64,000 nt of DNA from Heterohyrax brucei (GCA_028571685.1 CM053142.1:125604796-125668795); one strand, 5' to 3'; positions 31,488 to 42,516 are shown, numbered from the stretch's first letter. Translations and numbers: made by a program. Notes: generated from the sequence alone by a model not told the origin.

Positions 31488-31680
31488 TTTTTTTGTTTGT
31501 TTTTGTTGTTGTTGTTGTTTTTTAATATGACTGAGTGAAAACGTACATTCCCGTATAAATTTACATGCCCACCTATATGCAGCTTCCACTGCTCTATAGT
31601 GACAGCACACTATTCCTCTCTGTTCCATATATGGCTCATACTCCCAACAGTCTCCTTTCCCCTCCTCTCCACCGACTCTC
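31488..31680 (-). mobile_element. Nested L1 3' end inside the antisense L1
   Basis: A T-rich tail (31488-31530, with TTG repeats) is followed by the antisense of the L1 3' terminal sequence ('gactgagtgaaaacgtacat' at 31531-31550, compare the reverse of 26000-26030). It breaks the ORF2 endonuclease region of the host L1, which resumes near 31680. The TSD is not clear. It postdates the host L1. Confidence 0.8.
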
Positions 31681-32243
31681 CTTGATCCAAGATGTCACTC
31701 ATTGTCTCTTTACTGGAGCATTCAGTCCATTTACATTCAACATAATTGTTGATAGGTATGTATTTAGTGCTGTCATTGTGGTATGTTTGCCAAAAGCCAA
31801 GTGCCATCAAGTCGGATATGTTTATTTTTGTGTTAATGTTTTTTCTATTGTTTTTACCATTCTGTTCTGGGACATCCTTCTTTATGAGTTGATTTTCACC
31901 TTTTTCAGGGTTTGTTTTGTGGTTGTCGAGACTCCTGTATTATGTTTCTTGATTTGATATGTTGCATCTTTATTGTGCTTTGCGGCTACCCCTGTGATCT
32001 CCTTTAATAATCTATGTTTAAATCCAATTTTATCTACTACAAGTCTTATTAACTTCCTCTCCATCTGGAAGGACTAGAATGACTGTAGTACATCCCTCTT
32101 TTTAATATGATGATATCATGGTTTTCATGATATGATCACTGGATCATTTCTTTTAATATTATAGTTTTGATTGAGTTTGGAGTCTTCCCTAACTGAATAG
32201 GTTTCTGGATGATGTGTCCTGTATTGCTTCTTAAAATATAGAG

Positions 32244-32612
32244 TTAATAGTTTTGTTCTTCTAAGCCAAGAGCTTCTTTCAGTATTTCTTGTAGTTTTGG
32301 TTTGGTTTTTACAAAGTCTCTGAGCTTCTGTTTATCTGCAAATGTCTTAATTTCATTTTCATGTTTGAAAGATAGTTTTGCAGGATATCTACTTCTTGGT
32401 TGGAAGTTCTTCTCCTTCAAGGCTTTGAATGTGTCACACCACTGTCTCTGTGCCAGCATCGTTTCTGCTGAGAAATCCGACAAAAGCCTACAGGGTTTCC
32501 TTCTGAATGTTAGCTTTGCTTTGAGTCTTGCTGCCTTTAAGAGTTGCTGCTCATGTTTCATTTCGTTAAGCTTGATTATAATATGTCTTGGAGTCTTTCT
32601 CTTAGGATCCAT
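32244..32612 (-). pseudogene. L1 ORF1 C-terminal half (RNA-binding domain)
   Basis: Open frame of 122 codons on the minus strand inside the L1. It corresponds to the RRM-like and C-terminal domains of the L1 ORF1 protein, which as a trimer binds L1 RNA. Recognisable blocks are HIIIKLNEMKHEQQLLKAAR, RRKPCRLLSDFSAETMLAQR and the closing KPKLQEILKEALGLEEQN. The N-terminal coiled coil (32620-33240) is out of frame or interrupted, so an intact ORF1 protein cannot be produced. The plus-strand frame of 155 codons over the same place is its shadow. Confidence 0.85.
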
Positions 32613-34496
32613 ATTGAGTGGTGTTCGACATGCATTTTATATATCTATGTTCTCTTCTTTCACAATTTCTGAGAAGTTTTCTGTCAGCAGCTCAACAACA
32701 ATACTCTGTGTTTTCAGGTGTCCCTCTCTGTTCAGGAACTCCAGTTTAATTGTAGATTATTTCTCTTAACAGAGTCCCACACGCTTCTTATTGCTTCTTC
32801 ATTTTTCTTGTTTCTTTTTTCTGATTTCTCCTCATAGATGCCGGAGTCAGTAGCTCTGTCTTCTATTCTCCATTTGTTCAATTCTGTTTTCTTGGCTTTG
32901 AATTGAAGTTTCCATCTCTTTGATTTTGTTATTGATCTGTTGGATTTCAGAGTACTGGTGTTCCATCAGATTGAACAGCTTGCATAATTTTTCATTGTGC
33001 TCTGCTGCATTTTGTATACAAACTAGGAGGACTCTCTATATAATCCTTTTGTACTCACCCTCTGATAGTTTCAGAAAGCCTTCTTTGTCTGGCAAGTCCT
33101 TTGGTTGTTTCTTTTGGAGGTCTTCTGGAGCCACAGGTGAATTTTTCTTTACATTTCTGTCCAAAGTCTGTTGCTTTTGGGGCATCTAGAGGTTGTTTTG
33201 TTTCTCTGGTGTTACCTTAATGGGATCTAAAGCTCAGTCTGAAAAGGAGGGTGATCACCAGTCACCTCTATGTACTCCAGTGACTGGGCCCACTGGAATC
33301 TCTGGGATAGCAGACTTGGCCTCCTGACTGTTAAAGACACCGCCCTACTTACGGAGTCACTGGGGAGCTGTTAGCTGACACTATGATGTAAGTCAGTAAA
33401 GACTGGAGGAGATGCCTTCAGGATATACCACATGTATTTCTCTAGGCAGTCTTACAGTGAAAGGTAAAAGGTATCTGACAGCTTCCAAGATTAGTCAGAC
33501 TTTCAGATGGGCAAGTCCTTCTTCCCAGCTGGCAAAGTAAGCACCTCTATATCCAACCCCAGATGCTATCAACTGGTTGAAAATACAGAAAGGCTACTCT
33601 CCTGCTGTCATCTGCTACCAGACCCCACCTGTAGGGCCACTATGAAAAACACTGCTTTTCTGCCATAAAAGCACTTCTTAGGTAGGCACTGCCTCCCAGC
33701 CTCTGAATTAGGTCCTGCTGGGGCTTCCATTTGGGTAACTCCACCTCACAGCTGAACAAGATGTTGTCTAGCACAAGCTTTCCAGCCTGCTGTGAAATAG
33801 CCAAGTTAATGGCAGAGGTTTGGAAAGAGAAGGTGGAGAGGCCTATGTGTACATAGTCCAGAGTCAGGCTCTCAAAATGCGGCTATTCTGCCTGCTAGTC
33901 CCATCAGCAGTGTGTCTGAGCTTTGCTGCCAGTTAATCCCTGCTCAGCAGCTAAGAAATAAAAAAAGTTCAAATGGCAAGTTACCTTCAGACTGTGACAG
34001 CCAGCACTCAACAAGGTCGGGGGTGGGCAAAGGAGAAGAAGTTTCCCGTTCAGTGGTATGTGGTCCAAATTTACAGCCCTATGTCATGTCCTAGGGCTCA
34101 CTAGGTGTCCAGAAGGCTCCAATTAATTATCAATTCAGTCCTTGGTTTCCAGAGGGAATTAAGGAGATGTGTTTAGTCTGTCTTCTTGCCTCCGCCTCCC
34201 ATCCAAACTCAGGGTGTCAGCTTCAAGGGAGGGATTTCTTTGTCAGTCTTCTTCATGTAGACTAGGAGCTGCTTCACACCAAGAGTCTCAGTCCAGAGGA
34301 CATGCTTTACTCCCAGTACTGTTTCTTTGGTGATATGAGGTCCCCAAATCTCTGTGCTCACTTCTCTTTCTTTTATACCCCAAGAGACTTCCACAGCACA
34401 ATCCAAGCTTGCAGACCGAGTACTACCTCACTAACACAGCTCCCACCCATTCTCCCTCATTAACATCATAGAGGCAGGATTCACAACATATAGGAA

Positions 34497-34862
34497 AGTC
34501 CTTGTCCTCAGTCTTGCCCAGGTCAAGGGGCTTCTAGGCACAGGGACTCTGGGTCCAAAGAACACATTATTCTCCTGGATCTCCTTTCTTGGTGATGTGA
34601 AGTCCCCATGTCTCTCAGCTTGCTTCTCTGTTTTATATCTCAAAAGAGATTGACTTTAGATAAAACCTGATCTTTTACACTGAGTCCTGCTTCACTGACA
34701 TAACTGCCACTAATCACACCTCTGTGCTATCATGGAGGTAAGGCTTACAACACATAGGAAAGTCACCTCCAATGACAGAATGATGGACAAACACAATACT
34801 GAGAATCACAGACTAACCAAGTTGACACACATTTTAGGGGGGACACAATTCAATTCACAACA
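34497..34862 (-). mobile_element. Partial third MaLR-like LTR, antisense
   Basis: Starts abruptly inside the LTR ('gtccttgtcctcagtcttgc', compare 2995-3010) and runs to the normal end, 'acaattcaattcacaaca'. Joined directly to the truncated second LTR, as if two LTRs were recombined or one was inserted into another. Confidence 0.65.
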
Positions 34863-34983
34863 AAGCATCCAGAGCAAAAGGTAGTCTTTAATGATGAGTA
34901 TACTTCTGGGGAAAGATGGCTACCAACTGGACAGAATGATAGAAGGTGAAGAACTGACTTACATTGTTAACCCAGGCAGTTTA
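34863..34983. other. Unassigned spacer
   Basis: 'gaactgacttacattgttaa' and neighbours are not recognised. Confidence 0.4.
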
Positions 34984-35077
34984 ACATGACCTAATGGGGA
35001 CACTATGAGTCAGAATTGACTTGACAGAAATGGGTTGGGTTTGGGGTTTTTGTTGTCGTTGTTGTTTTGGTTTGGTT
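34984..35077 (+). repeat. AfroSINE 3' end with T/G-rich tail
   Basis: 'cactatgagtcagaattgac' (35000-35019) followed by a 'gttgtcgttgttgttttgg' tail. Head deleted. Confidence 0.8.
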
Positions 35078-35440
35078 TAATAAAAAAGTCTGTCTGAAAA
35101 AATTACTAGAAAAAATAACACCCCTCAAAAAAATGTATGATTATATACCAAAATGCAAACTTCTCTCTAAAGGAATACTTGCCTATGCAAAAGGCAACAG
35201 TTTTGTCTTCACTTCTAAGGAGCCAGAGCAGTACATCTCAAATTTGAGAATTCTTTGAACTCTAAAATATATCAGCTGATTCCAGCGATTTGAAGAGCCT
35301 ATTCCTTCATTAAAACTTAAATATCACGTAAGATGTTCCTATAACCAACACAAAGCCAAATGTGAGCACAGAATTGCCACAACTGGTTATAAGGTAGGCA
35401 TTGCAGATAACCTTCAAATGCACTTGTATTGTTTGTGTGC
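35078..35440. other. Unassigned unique sequence
   Basis: About 360 bases, nothing recognised. Confidence 0.5.
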
Positions 35441-35625
35441 AAATGCTTAAGCATTTAGCTGAGTTTAACTGAAAGTTTGATGGTTCAGACAACCGCAAGC
35501 ACCTTGGAAGACAGGCTTGGTAATCTCCTTCCAAAAAGTCACACACAGCATTGAAAACTCTATGAAGCAGTTCCGGTCTGCACATGTCAGGGGGCCTTAA
35601 GTCAGAATAAATTCAACAACTAACA
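35441..35625 (+). repeat. AfroSINE, long variant, sense
   Basis: 'gatggttcagacaaccgcaa' (35480-35499), the long-variant middle 'cttggtaatctccttccaaa' and the closing 'ttaagtcagaataaattcaa' with a 'caactaacaac' end. The 91-codon minus frame here is a shadow. Confidence 0.7.
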
Positions 35626-36548
35626 ACACTAAAATAAAATGCAAATTTAAAAATTCCTGTAGAGAATGTTTCTGTGGACAATAAAGGTTTGGGATTCCAG
35701 TTTAAGGGCTACCAGGCTAGGCCATGCCAAAGAACCAAACTTGGAACATTTTATTACATCCATAAGTGACACCCTTGCAACACAGCCAAAGTCAAAATGT
35801 GAACAAACTTCTGGAAATAGATTTTGTGGGAATATCTATGACTGCCAATACTATTTGTGGTTGTGATGGTTAGTTCTAAATGCTGATTTACCACAGAGGT
35901 ATGAGATCATTCACTGTACCCTTTTGTTAATCTTTAACATTTGTAAAAATATTTACAAAGACATTAATGACCTGATTTCGGCTTTGCTCATTCCGGACCA
36001 AATGACATACAAAAAACAACTGACCCATATAAGTTTAGAGGTCACTGAAAAAATAAGGCCTAATGGAGAACTTTTAAAGCAAATTTCCCAAGGGTAGCAT
36101 AATGCAGAACGGAACTCAAAGCCAAGATTTCTTTATTTGTAAATGTTTAGTCAAACTGGGTTGTACTCATCCCAAAACCTTGAGCTATGTCCTCTTTTTC
36201 TTGATGATTTGGATTTTTATGTTAGAGAAGAAAACCAAAATAAAATAATATATTAAAAAGGAGTACTTCTTTACCAGTGGAATGGCAAATAAATAAGGAG
36301 AAATTAAGGAGACCACTAACTTGTCCTTCAGAGCTATTTTGTGAGTTGTTTTTAGGTGCCATCTAACATACATACATACATACACATACACACACACACA
36401 CACATACATATGCATGTTAGAATGCATTCAAGCATTTTAAACTTTATTAAGCTATGAAAGTCCAACCAGAGAGTCTGAAAGAGGAATTCGAAGAATTGTG
36501 TTAGGACATCGGGAACAGTCCTCATCCTGGTCTTCTTATTCTTTCCCT
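35626..36548. other. Unique sequence with one microsatellite
   Basis: Apart from the CA/CATA array at 36367-36415, about 870 bases with no supported gene or repeat. Confidence 0.5.
36367..36415 (+). repeat. (CATA)n/(CA)n microsatellite
   Basis: CATA units, then a CA run, then CATA units again. Confidence 0.95.
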
Positions 36549-36729
36549 TGAGAAGCCCAGTTGTTGTCTAGTTGATTCCAACTCATAGTTACTGTAGATT
36601 GCAAAAGTAAGCTATACTCCACAGGATTTTCATGGTTGTGACTTTCAGAAGGCACCTGGGGATGGGTTTGAACTGCCAGTCTTTTCGTTAGCAGCCAAGC
36701 AACGAACCATTTGAGCCACCCAGGGATTC
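36549..36729 (-). repeat. AfroSINE, long variant, antisense
   Basis: Antisense tail 'gttgtctagttgattccaac' (36561-36580), long-variant middle 'ttcatggttgtgactttcag' and head ending 'accatttgagccacccaggg' near 36725. Confidence 0.8.
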
Positions 36730-37099
36730 TCTGTCCTCTAACTACCGAGTCAGTAAACATCAGAAAGAAGTTGAAAATCACGGAATGCTCCCTCTGAATA
36801 AAACCATTTCCCCTAAAGAGTATAAACCTATCTTTTATCTTTGATTTTAGGGGATGGATAGCAAGAAATTGCAGTATCTTGACTTTGAAGACATAGATAC
36901 ATAAATGCTGAACTATAATTTTTGCTTTACACCCCATATGGTACCTATGTAAAAGTCTCAGTTCTCCCTTTTCCCTCTGTCTTGTGCTAGTTGTCAGGGG
37001 ATAAAAAGCTATTTAATTACTCTAGGCCTCAGTTCCTCCAGAAACAAAATGGAAATGATAGGGTCTGCCTAGAATATAAAAAGAAAATAAAAAGGAAAC
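36730..37099. other. Unassigned unique sequence
   Basis: No supported gene. The 133-codon minus frame at 36937-36536 overlaps the SINE and is chance. Confidence 0.45.
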
Positions 37100-37145
37100 T
37101 CACTGTCATTAAGTCGATTCTGACTCATAGCAGCCCTGTACCTAG
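37100..37145 (-). repeat. SINE/RTE 3'-tail fragment, antisense
   Basis: 'cattaagtcgattctgactc' then 'atagcagccctgtacc'. Confidence 0.7.
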
Positions 37146-37430
37146 AGGTGTAAGAATGGGTCAGATGAGATCTTAAGAGCCATCTCCAGGAATAAGATTT
37201 TTAGTTCATGGTTTTTATCTAATGAAGTGGGAGTTAACTCCAACATATAAAAGCACTCTTAAGAAATTAAACCATTGCACATTCAAATTATTGTTGTTAA
37301 ATTTAACATAGTTTGTTTCAAATTATTTAGAGATTAGCTCAGAGAAGTATATCAAATGCTCGCTGTTAGCCTCAGGCTTCACAAATAATACTGTCATTTG
37401 TATTTTTGAGTGATGCTATGAATATAAACC
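37146..37430. other. Unassigned sequence
   Basis: Nothing recognised. Confidence 0.45.
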
Positions 37431-37590
37431 AAGCCAAATCTCTTGCCATTGCATCAATTCTGGCTCATTGCAGCTGTATAGATCAGGGGAGAGCAACCCT
37501 ATAGGAATTCCAAGGAGTAGCTGGTTGGTTCAAATTGCCAGCTGTTTGGTTAGGAGCCAAACTCTTAACCACAGAACTCCCAGGGCTCCT
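37431..37590 (-). repeat. AfroSINE copy, antisense
   Basis: 'cttgccattgcatcaattct' (37442-37461), body 'ggaattccaaggagtagctg' and head ending 'agaactcccagggctcc'. Confidence 0.85.
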
Positions 37591-38639
37591 GATACAAACA
37601 TAAGTTAGACAAAATACAGATACAGCATTATTGGTTTTCAGTTGCTAGCTATGACTTTAGAAAACTGAGGTCTGAATTCTGAGGATTTTGTTTTAATTCT
37701 TTGTTTATTTTTTTTCTTTTTTGCATCCAAAGTCAGTATAAGATAAATTGTTAACGTGTCCTGCAGTTCTTAGAGTGTATTTAGCTAGACATAATTTAAT
37801 TCAATTTGATGTTATTGATTTGAGGTAGTTAAGGTAGTGAAGAAATTCTTCTCTATCATATTCTTGAAAATCATTTTTCATTATGTTCACAAAAGAATTA
37901 TTTCAAAGATACTGTCTTTATTTGCTAAAAGAGTTGCAGCAATTTTAATAGCAGCCTATTGTTTTAAAAAATCAAGTACTACCAAAAGGTATGTCTAGAA
38001 ACAGCCATCTCTACCTCACCATATTACACTCCAGTTCCATCAGCTTGGACAGTCATTCTCTATTCTTTGGCTATTTCTCCTTAGTTTCCCTCTGTATTCC
38101 TAAACACACACACACACACTAATGGTGAGAAAAAATAAGTAAAACATTATTAATTACCAAAAATCACTGGTCTTTTTTAACAAATCCGTATCTAAAAGTT
38201 CAGGGTGTATAAAAATATGTTTAAAAACAAGAGGAAAGTAGAATAAGATGGAAGTAAACATGTTAAATTTTTTTACAGTGCATCAACATTCCCTTCAATT
38301 GCATTCTGGTTGTTCTGTTTCCAATATTCTAGTTTCCCTATCATCTTGTTTTGAGAAGGATTTGATTTTAGTGTGTGTGTGTGTGTGTGTACACATATAT
38401 ATAATTTGTATACACATACATATAATTTATGTGTAATTCAAGTAGAGAGAAAACCTTAATTATTCCCATTAAAATCAAGAAAGGAAAAAAACGGTAATGC
38501 TTGTAAATGTAAAACACAAAATAAGATGCTGTAAGTAGGTACAAACACGGGAGCAATCTAAATACAGATAGACAAACTTCTTTGTTATGAGACTGAATTT
38601 TTTTAATCAAGTGCTCTTTATATAAAATGAGGCCTAGTG
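37591..38639. other. Unique AT-rich sequence with microsatellites
   Basis: About 1 kb without supported gene. A short AC run lies near 38104-38119 and a GT array followed by a TA-rich tail at 38372-38430. Confidence 0.5.
38372..38430 (+). repeat. (GT)n microsatellite with TA-rich tail
   Basis: Perfect GT run of about 20 bases followed by ACATATATATA-type sequence. Confidence 0.9.
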
Positions 38640-38785
38640 TTTCAGTCATTGATAAATTGGTTACTTACCAAACATTGGCAGTTCAAGTCCACCAGCTGCT
38701 CCCTGGGAAACCTATGGAGCACTTCCACTCTGTCTTATAAGATAACTGTGAGTTGGAATTGACTTGATGGCAACTGGTTTGTGTA
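38640..38785 (+). repeat. AfroSINE copy
   Basis: 'ggcagttcaagtccaccagc' (38678-38697), 'ctccctgggaaacctatgga' and tail 'gagttggaattgacttgatg'. The head is diverged. Confidence 0.82.
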
Positions 38786-38844
38786 TTTTTGGTGTGTGTG
38801 TGTATCACTGGTGTTGTTCCTCTAGAGAACTCAAACTAAAAAAC

Positions 38845-38953
38845 CTAGTTATAAGAACTGTCCCATAGGTTTTACAAAGAGGAGCTAGTGGATTCAAACT
38901 TCTGAACTTTTGCTTAGCAGTGGAATTTTAACCACTGCACCACAAGGGCTCCA
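38845..38953 (-). repeat. AfroSINE copy, antisense, tail side truncated
   Basis: 'gaactgtcccataggtttta' and head 'taaccactgcaccacaaggg' near 38947. Confidence 0.85.
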
Positions 38954-39194
38954 TTAAAAACTATCAAAATTTCACATTGATTAGTAAATTTGACTTCTAC
39001 CCATACCTGAAAATACAACTGTACCGGAGATACCAGCCCACGAAATATGAAAGTGAAATGAGAATGGAAGATATAAAACTACAGTATTATTATCTCCAGT
39101 GGTATAATCATGAATTTAGTGAGTGAACTGAGAAATTTTAGAATTGTTAAGGGAATCCTGCAAGGCAGCTAGACACAGGTCAATATATAAGCTG
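38954..39194. other. Unassigned sequence
   Basis: Nothing recognised. Confidence 0.45.
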
Positions 39195-39300
39195 TCAACT
39201 TAATAACACTATCTGATTAGAAAATGTAATTTTTAAAAAAATCCAACTCAAAGTAGTAATAAAAAGACAATATCCCTGGTAATAAACCTAACAGTGAATC
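39195..39300 (+). mobile_element. Old L1 ORF2 fragment, sense
   Basis: 'agtagtaataaaaagacaat' (39253-39272) and 'cctggtaataaacctaacag' follow a conserved part of L1 ORF2. Confidence 0.5.
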
Positions 39301-39649
39301 GATAAGGGCAGTGTAGTGAGTTTGAGGTGATTTGAGGGATCAAGGACAAAGGTACAACTGTAGATAGCAGCCCTGCACAAGTTACTCAGTGGGGCTGTTA
39401 CACTAACAGCCACATGTAGGGGCCGACCCCACAGAAAGAGGTTTTCCAGAGACAGTGCATGCAAGGAGACACCAGAAAGGGAGGGGATTATGAAAACCCA
39501 CGTAGAAGAGGCATAGTGGGGAGGAGCTCAGATGTTCTTATACAATACCTTCCTGCAGCAAAGTGGGGTGTCTCTAGGCCTGAGAACAACAAAGGCAACA
39601 GCACCTTACACTTTTTATAACAACAGGGTTTTCTTCTCTAGGGCTTTCC
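39301..39649. other. Unassigned, GC-richer block
   Basis: About 350 bases, noticeably richer in G than its neighbours (for example 39420-39560). It could be an old L1 5' UTR or LTR; I cannot place it. Confidence 0.4.
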
Positions 39650-39796
39650 GGGATATCTGATGGCTCACTGGTTAAGAGCTCACCTGCTATCCAAAATGTT
39701 AGCAGTTCAAATCTACCAGCCACTGCTTGGAAACCCTGTGGCTCAGCTCACTATGGCTCAGAATCAACTCCACGGCAAAAGGTCTCGGATTTTTTA
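39650..39796 (+). repeat. AfroSINE copy, body partly deleted
   Basis: Head 'ctcactggttaagagctcac', 'agcagttcaaatctaccagc', then 'gcttggaaaccctgtggctc' jumps directly to the tail 'actatggctcagaatcaact'. Confidence 0.85.
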
Positions 39797-40429
39797 GTTT
39801 TAAGTTTTAGGGCTATGAGATGTTGGGTACAATTTTGGAGGCATTCAAAGCAGGCAGGCTCTAAGTAACTGAAAATCTGCTTACTTGGGCTATTTTTACA
39901 ACAATTGGATGACAACTCTGAGTTTGGCTCAACAGGACTTTTTCGGCTAATGGGACTCATTGTGCTATAAAGAAACAACTTGGGGCCAATACACAGAGGA
40001 AGTTCATTTTTTCCTTATTTACATAGCAACCAGTATAGACAATATTATAAAACATAACCAAGGGCATTAAAAAAGTCCTGAATAAATGACAAGTTATAAA
40101 ATTATGCATGAGAAAATTCAATGCCTCGTAAATGTTTGTGTCCCAATGATTCCTTCATTGGTTGTTCTTTTTACTCTACGTAATCTACATTAAGTGAAGC
40201 CATTCTTCAATCACCACTCGTTCACCAATAATTCAAATATTTGTCACCTCTAGACCTCTCACTTGAGTTCATTAAACAATTATTTTATTGAAAATCTACT
40301 ATGTCTCAAACATTTAAGGAACTTAAATGTATATATTAATTATCCACCTGATAGTTGCATCAAGATGTCCTTCCTGAAAGCACTTCATATCTAACTTATT
40401 CAAAATGGAGTTCATAAACAAGTCTTATA
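39797..40429. other. Unassigned unique sequence
   Basis: About 630 bases without supported features. Confidence 0.5.
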
Positions 40430-40756
40430 TCAGTTAAGATGAGATTTGCCTACACAGAGAAATGTCTAAACAAGACAGAAGTTTATATTTATTTCCTATT
40501 AAAGAAGTCAGGAAGTAATTCTGTACCAGGTAGGTAACTCTACAGTCATGAGAGACAGAGTTCCCTTTAAACTTCCTGGCCCACCAACATCAGTAAATGG
40601 TTTCCATCCTCATGGTTGCTTTTTTTTTTGGCCTTAAATGGCTACTACAGCTCCAGTCATCCTGGTCCACGTATAAATGAAGGGGAAAGACAAAAAGGAC
40701 AAATGCTGTTTGATCATTTTAAGGAAAATTACTATATCTCCAATCACATATTGTCA
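40430..40756. repeat. Old interspersed repeat, family uncertain
   Basis: 'agaagtttatatttatttcc' (40478-40497), 'ggtttccatcctcatggttg' (40599-40618) and 'ctactacagctccagtcatc' (40642-40661) follow a familiar ancient mammalian repeat, though I cannot name it. A T-run lies inside. Confidence 0.4.
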
Positions 40757-42302
40757 GGGGCTGTCGTCTCTGCTCTAACTCACAGTGACCCTATGTACAA
40801 CAGAGCGAAGCCCTGCCTGGTCCTGTGCCTTCATCACCATCATTGCTAGGTTTGAGTCCAGGGTCTCCGCCCCTGTCAGTCCATCTCACTGAAGACCTTC
40901 CCCTTTTTCACTGACCCTCTACTTTACCAACCATGAAGTATCTCTTAGCCAGCTAGTGCTGCTATAAGAGAAGTATCACAAGTATATGGCTTTAACAAAG
41001 AGAAATTTTATTCTGTCACAGCCTGATAGGCTTCAAGCTCAAATTCAGGGCATCAGCTCCAGTGGAAGACTTTCTTTGTTGGTTCAGGAGTAAGCTCTTT
41101 GTTGTCATTCTTCCTGTGGACTGGGAGTAGGAAACCCTGGACCATTTCCAAAGGACTGTTCTGCTTCTGGCACTGCTTTCTCGTGCTTAAGAGGTTCTCC
41201 AACTCTCTGCTTGTTTCCCTTTCCTTTGAATCCCAAGTGATTGCCTCAAAGCACAATAGAGTCTTATACATTAAGTCCTGCCCTGCCAATACAACTGCCT
41301 CCCATCCTCCCTCATTAACATCATAGAGGCAGAATTCACAACATATGGGAACACCACACAATACCATGAATCATGGCCCAGCCAAACTTATACACACATT
41401 TTTGAAGTGACACAATTTAATCTGTGACAATGTCCTTCTCCAGGGACTGGTTCTTCCTAGTAACAAGTCCAAAATATGTGAGATGAAGTCTCTCCATCCT
41501 GCTTCCAAGGAGCGTTCTGGCTGTACTTGTTCCAAGATAGATTTGTTCATTCTTCTGGAAGTCCGTGGTATATTCAAATTCTTTGCCAACTTCATAATTC
41601 AAAGACATTAATTTGACATACTGCTGTGATTGCTTTTAAACAATCTTCAACAAAATTATACTTGCATACGGTATTAATGATATTGTTCAATAATCGGCTT
41701 GTTTGGTTAGATCACCTTTCTTGGGAATAAGTATAAATATGGATCTCTTCCAGTCAGTTGGCCAGGCAGCTGCCTTCCAAATTTCTTGGCACAGACAAGT
41801 GAGTACCTCCAGGGCTGCATCCATTTGCTGAAATATCTCAATAGGTGTACTGTCAATTCCAGAAGCTTTGTTTTTTGTCAATGCCTTCAGTGCAGCTTGG
41901 ACCTCTTCCTTTAGTACCGCTGTTTCTTGATCACATGCTGTCTCCTGAAACTGAGTCTGTCATTTTGTTGGACTGTAGGGGCTTACAAGTTGCTGTGATT
42001 CTGAAACTATGCCACCAGTATTCAAATACCAACAAGGTCACCCACAGCAGACAGGTGTCATCTGAGCATCCAGACTAAGACAGACTAGGAAGAAGGACTC
42101 GACAGTCTACTTCAGAAAAGAATCAACCAGTGAAAACTTGATGAATAGCAGCAGAACACTGTCTGATATAGCTCCAGAAGAGGAACCCCTCAGATTGAGA
42201 GGCACTTAAGTTATGACTGCGAAAGAGCTACTTCCTCTAAGTGGAACTGGCCTAAGTGACGTGGATGGAGTCAAGCTTTGGGGACCTACATTTGCTTTTC
42301 AG
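40757..42302 (-). mobile_element. RTE/BovB-type LINE with LTR insertion and inverted 5' UTR
   Basis: Minus-strand element with four parts. 40757-40938 and 41426-41600 are the 3' end, separated by an LTR. 41600-41960 is the beginning of the reverse-transcriptase domain (frame 41881-41687: KNKASGIDSTPIEIFQQ, WPTDWKRSIFILIPKKGD). The palm segment carrying YADD is missing at a junction near 41605-41630. 41967-42302 is RTE 5' UTR in the opposite (plus) orientation, recognised by comparison with 48292-48080. The endonuclease domain is absent. It is not functional. Confidence 0.82.
40939..41428 (-). mobile_element. MaLR-like solo LTR inserted in the RTE
   Basis: Starts 'tctcttagccagctagtgct' and ends 'acaatttaatctgtgaca'; same family as 2840-3359. 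It interrupts the RTE 3' end between 'accaaccatgaagta' and 'atgtccttctccaggg'. The target-site duplication is too diverged to state. Confidence 0.75.
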
Positions 42303-42516
42303 TTAATTGTCAAGGGCTAGTCCACTGTGCTATCAGGGATCCTTAGTCACCCATACTGGACGTGTCAACATCACCTTCAACTTCTACTGCAACCTTAAAG
42401 TTACATCTAACAAGGCATCAAGTAAATTTTTTCACAGAACTGATTGCATGTTCCATCTGTCTTTCTCCATCCTTATTACCACTGTCTTATTTCAAGTTTT
42501 GAAATGTCTAGAAGCC
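42303..42516. other. Unassigned spacer
   Basis: Nothing recognised. Confidence 0.45.

Larger units (their letters stand above)
30511..34201 (-). mobile_element. L1 LINE, antisense: 5' UTR, ORF1 and N-terminal half of ORF2; 3' part missing
   Basis: Minus strand, from the right: 34201 to about 33240 is 5' UTR; 33240-32620 is the N-terminal coiled-coil part of ORF1 (frames broken); 32612-32244 is the ORF1 RNA-binding and C-terminal domain (PRHIIIKLNEMKHEQQLL ... LKEALGLEEQN). ORF2 then begins, with the endonuclease region around 31480-31069 (TILNIYAPNIRASK, VVGDFNTPFS). The element ends at 30511, just before the reverse-transcriptase domain, without 3' UTR or A-tail. Flanks tccacactcggggt (30497-30510) and tccaaactcagggt (34202-34215) look like a diverged TSD. 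Confidence 0.85.
30402..34496 (-). mobile_element. MaLR-like provirus, second LTR, split by an L1
   Basis: 30402-30510 is the start of the LTR in the antisense view ('gtcttagtcttctagtacta', '...aaaataggcttaaagtcc'). The LTR resumes at 34202 ('tccaaactcagggtgtcagc') and goes on to about 34496. The L1 at 30511-34201 separates the halves. The LTR then stops and a second partial LTR follows. Confidence 0.7.

Noticed and set aside
31565..31957. 130-codon plus-strand frame rich in hydrophobic residues, resembling a membrane protein.
   Set aside because: It lies on the antisense strand of a nested L1 3' end and ORF2; T-rich antisense L1 often gives such frames.
32302..32769. 155-codon plus-strand frame.
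   Set aside because: It is the antisense shadow of L1 ORF1 (minus strand 32612-32244).
36536..36937. 133-codon minus-strand frame.
   Set aside because: Half of it is translated SINE; the rest has no recognisable domain or splice context.
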